From contig JAODBQ010000213.1 of assembly GCA_025464045.1 (NCBI GenBank), positions 1-7,947 on the forward strand: a DNA stretch of 7,947 nucleotides, given 5' to 3'. The DNA comes from Ilumatobacteraceae bacterium. Its GTDB lineage: Bacteria; Actinomycetota; Acidimicrobiia; Acidimicrobiales; Ilumatobacteraceae. Below the pieces are notes generated by a model. It had not been told where the DNA came from. It saw only the letters and a program-made list of their open reading frames with translations, and searched no databases. The translations under genes and the position numbers were made by a program. Below are positions 1-7,817 of this stretch, in pieces. How positions within the stretch are numbered: the stretch's first letter is position 1; each line of letters opens with the position of its first letter.

Positions 1-779
1 GGGATGCTGGACAACAGCCCCCAGGTGTAGGGCATCTGCGCGGCGCGCAGCACCTGCTCGGTGGTGCCGTACTCGACGGCCCGGCCGCCGTACATCACCA
101 GGACATCGTCGGCGACCTGGGCCACCACACCGAGATCGTGGGTGATCAGGATGATCGCGGAGTTGAACTCCTTCTGGAGATCTTCCAGCAGGTCGAGGAT
201 CTGCGCCTGGACGGTGACGTCGAGGGCGGTGGTCGGCTCGTCGGCGATGAGCAGGTCCGGGTCGTTGATGAGCGACATGGCGATCATGGCGCGTTGCCGC
301 ATCCCGCCGGAGAACTCGTGCGGGTACTGGTTGGCGCGCTGGACCGGGTTGGGGATGCCGACGAGCTCGAGCAGCTCGATGACCCGTCGTTCCAGCTCCG
401 GCTTGGGCACCTTGTGGTGCGCGGTGATGTTCTCCGCGATCTGGTCACCGACCTTGAACACCGGGTTCAGTGCGGTGAGCGCGTCCTGGAAGATCATGGC
501 GATGCGCGCGCCACGCAGCGGGCGCATCTCCTTGTCCTTGAGGCCGACGAGCTCGCGGCCGCGGAACTTCACCGAGCCGGTGACGCGCGCCCGTTTCGGG
601 AGCAGGCCGAGGATCGCCAGCGAGGTGACGCTCTTCCCCGAACCGGACTCCCCCACGATCCCGAGCGTCTCGCCCTCGTGGATCGTGTAGCTGACCTTGT
701 CCACGGCGTGGACGACACCGTCGTCGGTCGGGAAGTCGACAGACAGGTCCGTGACCTCGAGCAGGGGTTCCCCAGCCAT
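1..779 (-). CDS. Oligopeptide/dipeptide ABC importer ATP-binding protein (DppD/OppD type), partial at 3' end
   Basis: Cytoplasmic ATPase that powers a peptide-type ABC importer. The frame starts at ATG 779 and stays open for 259 codons to the window edge, so the C-terminus is missing. Seen in the translation: Walker A GESGSGKS (43-50), Q-loop Q98 in IFQDALTALNP, signature FSGGMRQR (156-163), Walker B LLIADEPT (176-183, catalytic E181), D-loop ALD (185-187) and H-loop H214. The order and spacing are those of DppD/OppD. The end of the visible part (QMPYTWGLLSSI) matches the start of the family's C-terminal oligopeptide-transporter region, which in full-length members runs for several dozen more residues. 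The Q-loop has A100 where the family usually has proline, a mild change. The ATG overlaps the upstream permease stop by one base (TGATG), so translation is probably coupled; the ribosome binding site is weak. A DppF-type partner ATPase would be expected next. Family assignment is very secure; substrate is not. Confidence 0.96.
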   Translation of the reverse strand, partial: MAGEPLLEVTDLSVDFPTDDGVVHAVDKVSYTIHEGETLGIVGESGSGKSVTSLAILGLLPKRARVTGSVKFRGRELVGLKDKEMRPLRGARIAMIFQDALTALNPVFKVGDQIAENITAHHKVPKPELERRVIELLELVGIPNPVQRANQYPHEFSGGMRQRAMIAMSLINDPDLLIADEPTTALDVTVQAQILDLLEDLQKEFNSAIILITHDLGVVAQVADDVLVMYGGRAVEYGTTEQVLRAAQMPYTWGLLSSI

Positions 780-1771
780 CAGTGCTTCGCCTGTGGGTCG
801 AACGCGTCGCGCAGGCCGTCGCCGAGGAAGTTCACGCAGAGGACGACCAGGAGCAGCATCAAGCCTGGGAAGTACAGCAGGTACGACTGCTTGCCGCCGA
901 TCACGCCCTCCGCGTCGGACAGCATCTTGCCCCAGCTCGACTTCGGCGGCTGCACACCGAATCCGAGGAAGGAGAGGGTCGCCTCGGCGATGATCGCTCC
1001 GGCGATCCCGAGGGTGGCGTTGACCATCAGCGGTCCGATCATGTTCGGGAGGATGTGCTTGAGGATGATCCGCCGGCTCGAACCGCCGGCAGCTCGCGCC
1101 GCCTCGACGAACTCCTTCTCACGGATCGACAGCACCTGGCTGCGCACGACGCGAGCGACGCTCATCCAGGCCAGTCCGGCGAGCACCAGGATGATCGTGA
1201 CGTCCTTGAAGCCGAACCCCTTCAGGGCCACCGCCAGCACGGCGATCGCCGGGATGACGAGGAACAGGTCGGTCAGCCGCATCAACAGGTTGTCGACGGT
1301 GCCACCGAAGTACCCGGCGATCGAACCGGCGGCGAAGCCGACGACCGTCGACAGGATCCCGACCGCGAGCCCGATCTTCAGCGAGATCTGACCGGCGTAG
1401 AGGATCTCCGAGAAGTAGTCGCGGCCGAGCTGGTCGACACCGAACAGGTGGTGGCGGCTCGGACCGATGACGGGCGCCAGCAGATCCTGCTTGTGCGGCG
1501 GGTACGGCGCGATCCACGACGCCCCGAAGCACATCACCATGATGACGATCAGCAGGATCAGCCCGATCACGGCCATCCGGTGTCGCAGGAAGCGCCGGCT
1601 GATCAACTGGAACTGCGAGCGCGCGACGGGGTCGGCGCCGACGACGAGCTGGAGATCGCCCTCGTCGGCTTCGGGGAGCTCCTCGATGATCTCCTCGATG
1701 CGGTCGTCGGCCAGCGGCGCCGCCTCGTCCCCCAGATCGTCGATCCTGAGGCTGTCGTCTTGCGCGGTCAT
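779..1771 (-). CDS. ABC importer inner-membrane permease, DppC/OppC type
   Basis: Second permease of the peptide-type importer, 330 aa, forming the membrane channel with the DppB-type partner. I chose ATG 1771 because it overlaps the previous stop as ATGA; the frame is open further upstream, but that part is a shadow of the partner permease. An OppC-N-like segment (about 52-90, FQLISRRFLRHRMAVIG then a membrane helix) precedes the conserved FGVDQLGRDYFSEILYAGQISL (110-131). Hydrophobic helices lie at about 64-86, 131-155, 166-184, 190-206, 248-265 and 300-318. The cytoplasmic EAA loop that docks the ATPase is at about 220-250 (EFVEAARAAGGSSRRIILKHILPN). The C-terminus GDGLRDAFDPQ is typical. 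Residues 5-40 form a very acidic extension longer than I expect for the family. The downstream ATPase gene starts on the last base of this stop codon. Confidence 0.96.
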   Translation of the reverse strand: MTAQDDSLRIDDLGDEAAPLADDRIEEIIEELPEADEGDLQLVVGADPVARSQFQLISRRFLRHRMAVIGLILLIVIMVMCFGASWIAPYPPHKQDLLAPVIGPSRHHLFGVDQLGRDYFSEILYAGQISLKIGLAVGILSTVVGFAAGSIAGYFGGTVDNLLMRLTDLFLVIPAIAVLAVALKGFGFKDVTIILVLAGLAWMSVARVVRSQVLSIREKEFVEAARAAGGSSRRIILKHILPNMIGPLMVNATLGIAGAIIAEATLSFLGFGVQPPKSSWGKMLSDAEGVIGGKQSYLLYFPGLMLLLVVLCVNFLGDGLRDAFDPQAKH

Positions 1772-2736
1772 CGGACTCGGATCCTGGGGTCGAGGATGCC
1801 ATACACGATGTCGGCCAGCAGGTTGAACAGGATCACGAAGACCGCGCTGACGAGCATCCATGCGAGGATCACGTTGACGTCCCCCTGGAGCAGGGCCTGC
1901 AGGAACAGGCGGCCCATGCCGGGGATGGAGAAGATCGATTCGGTGATGATCAGACCGCCGAAGAGCGCACCGGCGTCGACGGCCGTCTGCGAGACGAGCG
2001 GCAGCAGTGCGTTGCGCAGCGCGTGCTTGAAGATCACGGTGCGCTGGGGCAGGCCCTTGGCCCGTGCGGTGCGGATGTAGTCGGCGGACAGCACGTCCAG
2101 CATCGCCGCCCGTTGGAACCGGCTCCACACCGCGATGATCTGCACCGTCAGCGCCATCACGGGCAAGACCAGGTGGCGCAGGTAGTCCATGTTGATGCCC
2201 GACTTCCCCGTCGAGTGGAGACCGACGAAGTAGAGGGGAGGACTGTCCAGGTTCCACCGGATCTTCGGATCGACCGAGAGGAACTGGATGGAGAGCAGGG
2301 CGAACCAGAACACCGGCATCGCGATGCCGAGGTAGGAGAGCCCGGTGAAGACGTGGTCGAGCACCGAGTACTGCCGGACGGCGGAGTACACGCCGACGGC
2401 GACGGCGATGATCAACGAGATCAGCACGCCCCAGAAGATCAGCTGCACCGTGAACCCGAGCGCCCGCGTGGTCATCTCGCGGACCCCGTTGCCGTTGAGG
2501 CTCTCGCCCCAGTTGCCGGTGACGAAGTGCCGAGCCCAGTTCCACCACTGCACGACGATCGGCCGGTCGAGCCCGAGCTCCTTGCGCTTCTCGGCGATGA
2601 TCCGAGCCGCGTCCCTCGACGTCTGGTACTTCGCCGTCGGGTCGAACGTCTCGCGCACCCCCCAGAAGACGAGCAGGGATGCGACCACCAACACGGGAAC
2701 TGAGTACGCCAATCGCCGTGTGATGAATCTCAGCAC
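1768..2736 (-). CDS. ABC importer inner-membrane permease, DppB/OppB type
   Basis: First permease of the importer, 322 aa, a normal length for DppB/OppB proteins. It begins with the family hallmark of a short basic N-terminus and a membrane helix (MLRFITRRLAYSVPVLV, helix about 10-28). A large extracytoplasmic stretch with LGLDRPIVVQWWNW and GNWGESL follows, then the BPD transport domain from about residue 94. Further helices lie at about 96-120, 130-152, 187-205, 250-268 and 288-312. The EAA loop is at about 217-248 (SADYIRTARAKGLPQRTVIFKHALRN). The ending ADIVYGILDPRIR is typical. The start is GTG at 2736, preceded at 6 bases by a strong GGGAGG ribosome binding site (2743-2748). It lies 80 bases after the binding-protein gene, behind a strong hairpin, and overlaps the DppC-type gene by ATGA. 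Solute identity cannot be read from the sequence. Confidence 0.96.
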   Translation of the reverse strand: MLRFITRRLAYSVPVLVVASLLVFWGVRETFDPTAKYQTSRDAARIIAEKRKELGLDRPIVVQWWNWARHFVTGNWGESLNGNGVREMTTRALGFTVQLIFWGVLISLIIAVAVGVYSAVRQYSVLDHVFTGLSYLGIAMPVFWFALLSIQFLSVDPKIRWNLDSPPLYFVGLHSTGKSGINMDYLRHLVLPVMALTVQIIAVWSRFQRAAMLDVLSADYIRTARAKGLPQRTVIFKHALRNALLPLVSQTAVDAGALFGGLIITESIFSIPGMGRLFLQALLQGDVNVILAWMLVSAVFVILFNLLADIVYGILDPRIRVR

Positions 2737-2742
2737 GTCAAC

Positions 2743-2748
2743 CCTCCC
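2743..2748 (-). promoter_or_regulatory. Strong ribosome binding site for the DppB-type permease
   Basis: The minus-strand sequence GGGAGG lies 6 bases before the GTG at 2736. It fixes that GTG as the start. It also gives the permease its own efficient translation entry beyond the intergenic hairpin, rather than relying on coupling to the binding-protein gene. Confidence 0.8.
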
Positions 2749-2756
2749 AGATGTAG

Positions 2757-2791
2757 ATCCTGGGTCCGGCCGAAACGGCCGGACCCAGGAT
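2757..2791 (-). terminator. Perfect 16-bp-stem hairpin inside the importer operon (partial terminator or mRNA-stabilising stem)
   Basis: Positions 2757-2772 (atcctgggtccggccg) and 2776-2791 are exact reverse complements with a 3-base loop, giving an uninterrupted GC-rich 16-bp stem. It starts 26 bases after the binding-protein stop and ends 8 bases before the permease ribosome binding site. No run of T follows on the minus strand, so it is not a textbook intrinsic terminator. By analogy with malE-malF and other importer operons, such a stem after the binding-protein gene can block 3' exonucleases or stop part of transcription, leaving more receptor than permease. The stem is seen directly; its role is inferred. 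Confidence 0.65.
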
Positions 2792-2816
2792 GCTTACTGC
2801 GCGTTCGTGTGGGAAA

Positions 2817-4589
2817 TCAGCTATTGACGGTCCAGGAGGCGATGTTCCACCACGGACCGGCGATGACGTTGATGCTGAAGTCGCCGCTGATCTTGTCGCC
2901 GTAGAAGCCGAGGTTCGGCAGCGGGTCGAGTGGCAGGGTGACCATGTCCGCGGCGAGCAGCTTGTCGGCAGCCTTGGCGGCAGCGGCCCGCTTCGCGTCG
3001 TCGGTCTCGGTGTCCACCGTGTCCAGCAGCGCATCGACGCCGGGGACGTTGGTGCGGGTCCAGTTCTGGCCCGAGTTGTTGTTCGCCGGGCCCGGGATGC
3101 TCTTGGACGACTGCGTGCTGGTGAGACCCGGGCTGAGCGTCGTCGCCGTCTGGGCGTAGAGCGCAGCCTGGAAGTCACCGGGCGGCAGCTGCTGACCGAA
3201 CAGGTCACTCGACTTCTGCTCGTTGATGGTCATGTCGAAGCCGGCCGTCTTGAGCTGCTGCTGCAGGACCTGCACCGTGAGCTCACGACGCTTGTTGCCC
3301 GACGTGGTCTTCATCTCGAACGACAGCTTCTGGCCGGCCTTGGCGTAGATCCCGTCGGAACCCTTCGCCCAGCCGTCACCGGTGAGCAGCGAGTCGACCT
3401 TGCCGAGGTCCAGCTTGTAGCCGGCGAACGCCGCCTGATCGGAGAACTCGGCGAGGATCGGCGGGTTGAGGCTGTTGACGGCCTTGTTCACGCCGATGCC
3501 GCCGAACAGCTTGTTGACGATCGCATCGCGGTCGATCGCATAGGCGAACGCCTGACGGACGATCTTGCTGTCGAACGGTGCCTTGGCGTTGTTGAGCCAC
3601 AGCGCCTCGACGTTGCCGGTGACCGCGGAGACCACGGACTTGCCGGGGAGGCCGCCCGCGTTGATGGCGTCGATCGCGTCCAGCTGCGGCTGGGGGCCGA
3701 TCACGTCGACCTCACCCGCCTTGAACGCCTGGAACTCGGCGGCGGTGTCGGCGAAGAACTTCTCCTCGACCCGGTCGACCTTGGCCTTGTCACCCCAGTA
3801 CGCGTCGTTGCGGACGAGCGACGCGCCGACGCCCTTGTCCCACTTCTCGAGCTTGAACGGACCAGCGGACCAGGTGTAGCCGTCCTTGGTCTCGGCATTG
3901 CGATCCTTGCCCTCGAGGAGGTGCGCGGGGTAGATGCCGTAGCTCTCGTACAGGTCCTTCCACGAGGCGTTCTGCTTCGAGAAGGTGAGCACTGCGGTGG
4001 AGGGGTCGGAGTCGTCGATCGACTCGACGTCGCGGAACACGCTCGTGTCGTAGATGTCGGAACCGGTCGTGACCTGGGTCCACGTGTACTTCAAGTCCGT
4101 GGAGGTGATCGGCTGACCGTCGGACCACACGGCCTTCGGGTTGATCTTGTAGGTCACCGTCTGCTTGCCGCCGACGGTGGTCAGCGCAGGCTCACCGGTC
4201 AGCAGGTTCGAGGCCTTGTACTTCCAGATGCCGTCGGCGTCCTGCACGAAGTCGAAGGGCCGCGTCGTGGTGGCGAACAGCGCGGACCACGCCCCGTAGG
4301 TCGAGCCGCCGCAGCTGCCCATCCAGTCCATGCAGTCCCACTCCTGCTCGACACCGATCGTGATCGTGCCGCCGGTGGCGCCGGCCGTCGTCGTGCTGCT
4401 GCCAGCACCGGTCGTGGCCGTGGCCGCGGTCGTGGCCGTGGCCCCGGTCGTCGCCGTCGATCCCGCCGACGCCGCCGTCGTGCCCGGCGAACTGACCGAG
4501 ACCGACTTCTTGTCGCTGGAGCAGGCCGACATGACCATCGCTCCGATGAGCAGGGCAGATACTGCGCACCTGCCTCGTGTAAGTCTCAC
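2817..4589 (-). CDS. ABC importer substrate-binding lipoprotein, family 5 (DppA/OppA-like)
   Basis: Receptor of the importer, 590 aa, expected to be anchored by lipid to the outer face of the cytoplasmic membrane. Start is GTG 4589, 7 bases after a strong GGGAGG site. The signal peptide has basic residues at 2-7 and a hydrophobic core at about 9-20. A lipobox MSAC puts the lipidated cysteine at residue 23, with methionine in place of the usual leucine at -3. Residues about 30-73 are a low-complexity Ser/Thr/Ala/Gly tether. The family 5 solute-binding fold follows: TYKINPKAVWSDGQPITSTDLKYTW (146-170), SAGPFKLEKWDKG (241-253) with LVRNDAYWGDK after it, FKAGEVDVIGPQPQ (289-302) and RQAFAYAIDRDAIVNKLFGG (345-364). 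C86 and C93 near the start of the fold could form a disulfide. The family binds peptides but also sugars, nickel, opines and others, so the ligand is unknown. It is the first gene of the operon, with permeases and ATPase behind it. Confidence 0.96.
   Translation of the reverse strand: MRLTRGRCAVSALLIGAMVMSACSSDKKSVSVSSPGTTAASAGSTATTGATATTAATATTGAGSSTTTAGATGGTITIGVEQEWDCMDWMGSCGGSTYGAWSALFATTTRPFDFVQDADGIWKYKASNLLTGEPALTTVGGKQTVTYKINPKAVWSDGQPITSTDLKYTWTQVTTGSDIYDTSVFRDVESIDDSDPSTAVLTFSKQNASWKDLYESYGIYPAHLLEGKDRNAETKDGYTWSAGPFKLEKWDKGVGASLVRNDAYWGDKAKVDRVEEKFFADTAAEFQAFKAGEVDVIGPQPQLDAIDAINAGGLPGKSVVSAVTGNVEALWLNNAKAPFDSKIVRQAFAYAIDRDAIVNKLFGGIGVNKAVNSLNPPILAEFSDQAAFAGYKLDLGKVDSLLTGDGWAKGSDGIYAKAGQKLSFEMKTTSGNKRRELTVQVLQQQLKTAGFDMTINEQKSSDLFGQQLPPGDFQAALYAQTATTLSPGLTSTQSSKSIPGPANNNSGQNWTRTNVPGVDALLDTVDTETDDAKRAAAAKAADKLLAADMVTLPLDPLPNLGFYGDKISGDFSINVIAGPWWNIASWTVNS
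4410..4463 (-). repeat. 18-base tandem repeat encoding the Thr/Ala tether of the binding lipoprotein
   Basis: On the plus strand the 18-base unit ggtcgtggccgtggccgc (4410-4427) is followed by a copy with one mismatch (4428-4445) and a third diverged copy (4446-4463). The period is a multiple of three, so gain or loss of a unit changes the lipoprotein tether by six residues (TTGATA / TTAATA-like) without breaking the frame. This is a likely site of length variation between strains. Confidence 0.75.
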
Positions 4590-4596
4590 TCGAAAG

Positions 4597-4602
4597 CCTC
4601 CC
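4597..4602 (-). promoter_or_regulatory. Strong ribosome binding site for the substrate-binding lipoprotein
   Basis: GGGAGG on the minus strand lies 7 bases before GTG 4589. It decides for this GTG; the ATG at 4611-4609 upstream is out of frame with the gene. Confidence 0.8.
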
Positions 4603-4666
4603 TCTGTACATCGTCAAGGCTCCGCCAACACGCATCCGTTCACGGTGGTTGGTAGAGCAGGTTCCG

Positions 4667-4687
4667 ACAATAGCAGAGGTTGGGAAC
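4667..4687 (-). promoter_or_regulatory. Candidate promoter of the ABC importer operon
   Basis: In the 166-base spacer between tpiA and the binding-protein gene, the minus strand reads TGCTATTGT, an extended -10 element (TGn followed by TATTGT, 4672-4667). I see no convincing -35 box 16-18 bases upstream. Transcription would begin near 4660, giving a leader of about 70 bases. A small inverted repeat, gttcc (4661-4665) and ggaac (4683-4687), flanks the -10 box and could be a regulator site. The rest of the spacer holds no gene and no clear terminator for tpiA that I can see. Confidence 0.35.
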
Positions 4688-4755
4688 GAGAAAACCGGAC
4701 GCACGGCGATCCAGGCGCGTCAGACTCGTCCAGCGCGCACCAGGTCAGGTGTGGT

Positions 4756-5547
4756 TCAGGCGCCCAACTTGCAGATCCGGGCGAACTCGTCAGGGTCAAG
4801 GCTGGCCCCGCCGACCAGTGCCCCGTCGATGTCCCGCTGAGCCATCAGCTCGGCGATGTTGGCGGCTTTCACACTGCCTCCATACTGAACTCTCACCTGG
4901 TCAGCCGCGTCGCGACCGGCCGTCTCGGCCACCCGCGCGCGGATCGCCGCGCACACGCCTTGGGCGTCCTCGCTCGTCGCCGTGCGGCCCGTACCGATCG
5001 CCCAGATCGGCTCGTAGGCCACGACGAGCGCGGCCACCTGCTCGGCGTTGCGCCCGGCGAGCGCGGCGTCGAGCTGGCCGATCACCTTCGACTCGGTTTC
5101 ACCCAGCTCGCGCTCGGCGAGCGTCTCGCCCACGCACACGATCGGCGTCATCCCGAACTGCTGGATCGCGGCGACCTTCTTGGCGACCATCTCGTCCGTC
5201 TCGCCGAACAGCTCGCGTCGCTCGCTGTGCCCGACGATCACGTAGTCGACGCCGAGCTTGGCGAGGAAGGCCGGCGACACCTCGCCGGTGTACGGGCCCT
5301 TCTCCTCCCAGTGGCAGTGCTGCGCGCCCAGCGCGAAGCCGAGCTTGTCGGCGTCGATCACGGTCTGCACGCTGCGGATGTCGGTGAACGGCGGGTGGAT
5401 GCTGACGTCGACGGGCTCCAGCTCCTCCTTGCCGACGAGGTAGGCGAGCCGCTGCACCGTCTGGATCGCCTCGAAGTGGTTGAGGTGCATCTTCCAGTTG
5501 CCCGAGATCAACGGGCGGCGGGTGTGCTGGTCGACCGCGTCAGGCAT
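4756..5547 (-). CDS. tpiA: Triosephosphate isomerase
   Basis: Cytoplasmic glycolytic enzyme interconverting dihydroxyacetone phosphate and glyceraldehyde 3-phosphate; 263 aa, a normal bacterial length. The catalytic set is complete: N17 and K19 in GNWKM, H107 in IVGHSERRELFGE, and E179 in VAYEPIWAIGTG, which continues into the mobile loop 6. The phosphate-binding YGGSV (222-226) and GALVGGASL (242-250) are present. The frame is open to an ATG at 5685, but I chose ATG 5547. The extra 46 residues are Ser/Arg-rich antisense-like sequence with no family match and lie inside pgk, whereas 5547 has GGAG 6 bases upstream and starts 16 residues before GNWKM. The start overlaps the pgk stop by 8 bases (ATGCCTGA), so the two are probably translationally coupled. 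A secG gene, often next in actinobacteria, does not follow. Confidence 0.98.
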   Translation of the reverse strand: MPDAVDQHTRRPLISGNWKMHLNHFEAIQTVQRLAYLVGKEELEPVDVSIHPPFTDIRSVQTVIDADKLGFALGAQHCHWEEKGPYTGEVSPAFLAKLGVDYVIVGHSERRELFGETDEMVAKKVAAIQQFGMTPIVCVGETLAERELGETESKVIGQLDAALAGRNAEQVAALVVAYEPIWAIGTGRTATSEDAQGVCAAIRARVAETAGRDAADQVRVQYGGSVKAANIAELMAQRDIDGALVGGASLDPDEFARICKLGA

Positions 5548-6643
5548 TCGTTGCTCCACGCAATGCTTCGAGGCCCGGCAGGTCGCCGAGCTCGAGCAGC
5601 TCCAGCGAGGCACCACCGCCCGTGGAGACGTGATCGACCTCGTCGTCGAGGCCGAACTGCGCGAGCGCCGCGGCGCTGTCGCCACCGCCGACCACCGTGA
5701 ACGCCTTCGTGTCCGCCATCGCCTGGGCGAGGGTGCGCGTGCCGGCGGCGAAGCGATCGTCCTCGAACATCCCCATGGGGCCGTTCCAGAAGACGGTCCG
5801 GGCGTCCATCACCACGTCGCTGAACGCTGCCGCGGAGCCGGGACCGATGTCGAAGCCCTTCGCACCGGCGGGCAAGCGCTTGCCGAACGTGGCGAAGCCG
5901 CCGGCCGCGTCCAGCCCGACGATGTCGTCGGGCAGGTGGATCGTCTTGCCCGACTCGAGCAGCCGCGAACACGTGTCGATCTGATCCGGCTCCCACAGCG
6001 AGTCGCCGATCGGGTAGCCCTGCGCGGCGAGGAAGGTGAAGCACATCGCCCCGCCGATCACCAGTGCGTCGACGGTCTGCAGCAACGCCTCGACCACGCC
6101 GAGCTTGTCGCTGATCTTGGCGCCGCCGAGCACGGCGACGAACGGGCGCCCGGGGTGCTCGCGCAGGCCGAGGAGCACGTCGACCTCCTTCTCCAGCAGC
6201 AGGCCCATCGCCGACGGCAGGGTGCGCGGCGGCCCGACGATCGAGGCGTGGGCACGGTGCGCCGCACCGAACGCATCGTCGACGTAGGCGTCCATCCCGT
6301 CGATCAACCTGGCGACGAACGCCGGGTCGTTGCGCTCCTCGCCGGGGTCGAAGCGGAGGTTCTCGAGCAGCTCGACGCCGGGCGCGAGCTCGGCCAGTCG
6401 GGCACGCACCGGCGCCATCGAGTACCTCTCGTCGGGCTTGCCCTCCGGCCTGCCGAGGTGGCTGGCACAGACCACGTGCGCGCCGCGCTCGGTCAGCCAC
6501 GTGATGGTCGGCAGCGCCGCACGGATGCGGAAGTCGTCGGTGATCCGGTCGCCGTCGAGCGGCACGTTGAAGTCCGTGCGGACGAGGACGCGCTTGCCCG
6601 CGACGTCGCCGAGATCGGCGAGCCTGGGGAGCCTGCCGGCCAT
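5540..6643 (-). CDS. pgk: Phosphoglycerate kinase, compact form
   Basis: Transfers the acyl phosphate of 1,3-bisphosphoglycerate to ADP, making ATP and 3-phosphoglycerate. Seen motifs: signature VLVRTDFNVPL (19-29), substrate-binding SHLGRP (61-66), LLENLRFDPGEERND (92-106), VDDAFGAAHRAHAS (121-134), GGAKISDK (173-180), FWNGPMGMFE (285-294), nucleotide-site GGGDSAAAL (319-327) and the final STGGGASLELL (340-350). At 367 aa it is shorter than the usual 390-400. The main gap is between ARLAELAPG and VELLENLRF, where most Pgk proteins carry about 20-25 more residues, yet all active-site motifs remain. I recall similar compact forms in Acidimicrobiia. ATG 6643 lies 3 bases after the gap stop with only a weak AGAAG ribosome site, suggesting coupling with gap. 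It is the middle gene of gap-pgk-tpiA. Confidence 0.98.
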   Translation of the reverse strand: MAGRLPRLADLGDVAGKRVLVRTDFNVPLDGDRITDDFRIRAALPTITWLTERGAHVVCASHLGRPEGKPDERYSMAPVRARLAELAPGVELLENLRFDPGEERNDPAFVARLIDGMDAYVDDAFGAAHRAHASIVGPPRTLPSAMGLLLEKEVDVLLGLREHPGRPFVAVLGGAKISDKLGVVEALLQTVDALVIGGAMCFTFLAAQGYPIGDSLWEPDQIDTCSRLLESGKTIHLPDDIVGLDAAGGFATFGKRLPAGAKGFDIGPGSAAAFSDVVMDARTVFWNGPMGMFEDDRFAAGTRTLAQAMADTKAFTVVGGGDSAAALAQFGLDDEVDHVSTGGGASLELLELGDLPGLEALRGATNA

Positions 6644-6646
6644 CGG

Positions 6647-7672
<1,026 letters not shown>

Positions 7673-7675
<3 letters not shown>

Positions 7676-7686
7676 CGTCGACGATG
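7673..7686 (-). promoter_or_regulatory. 14-bp perfect palindrome over the gap start codon
   Basis: CATCGTCGACGATG equals its own reverse complement. On the minus strand it fills the gap between the AAAGGA ribosome site (7692-7687) and the ATG (7675-7673), ending on the start codon itself. In RNA it can fold as a 5-bp stem with a UCGA loop that buries the AUG; as DNA it could be a dimer-binding operator. The symmetry is seen; either role is inference, and chance in GC-rich DNA is possible. Confidence 0.35.
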
Positions 7687-7729
7687 TCCTTTCACCCGTG
7701 CGACCCCCGTCGGGATCCGAACGCCGCCG

Positions 7730-7735
7730 ACCCTA
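7730..7735 (-). promoter_or_regulatory. Weak candidate -10 box for the gap-pgk-tpiA operon
   Basis: The minus strand reads TAGGGT here, in the most AT-tolerant part of the 142-base rapZ-gap spacer. It would give a leader of roughly 45-50 bases before the gap ATG. No good -35 box is seen, so this is only a pointer to where a promoter could lie. Confidence 0.2.
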
Positions 7736-7790
7736 CCGAATCGGCTGTTCCCGCCCTGCGTCCGTCGGCTGCGATGGTCCGGATGGCCCA

Positions 7791-7807
7791 CGCGCCGGCC
7801 GGGCGCG
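7791..7807 (-). terminator. Candidate GC hairpin after rapZ
   Basis: cgcgcc (7791-7796) and ggcgcg (7802-7807) pair around a 5-base loop, starting 10 bases after the rapZ stop. There is no T-run after it, and GC-rich DNA yields such stems by chance, so it is only a possible terminator or 3'-end stabiliser separating rapZ from gap. Confidence 0.3.
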
Positions 7808-7817
7808 GGCACGGGGC

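Noticed and set aside
779..2548. A 589-codon minus-strand frame that could be read as one fused protein
   Set aside because: Only the part from ATG 1771 is real permease sequence. The upstream 259 codons are an out-of-frame reading of the DppB-type gene, and the ATGA overlap explains the junction.
2738..3208. A 156-codon minus-strand frame overlapping the end of the binding-protein gene
   Set aside because: It is a Ser/Arg-rich shift of the binding-protein reading frame with no start signal or family features.
2790..4655. A 621-codon plus-strand open frame opposite the binding-protein gene, and similar frames at 138-1391, 782-2080 and 4330-5700
   Set aside because: They are shadows of clear minus-strand genes with no recognisable motifs. 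They arise from the scarcity of stop codons in GC-rich DNA.
4647..4659. A tRNA D-arm-like string (ggttggtagagca) in the spacer before the importer operon
   Set aside because: There is no matching D-stem partner, anticodon stem, T-arm GGTTCGA or acceptor pairing around it on either strand.
5548..5685. An N-terminal extension of triosephosphate isomerase to ATG 5685
   Set aside because: The extra residues are Ser/Arg-rich, lie within pgk and do not resemble the family. ATG 5547 has a GGAG site and the expected distance to GNWKM.
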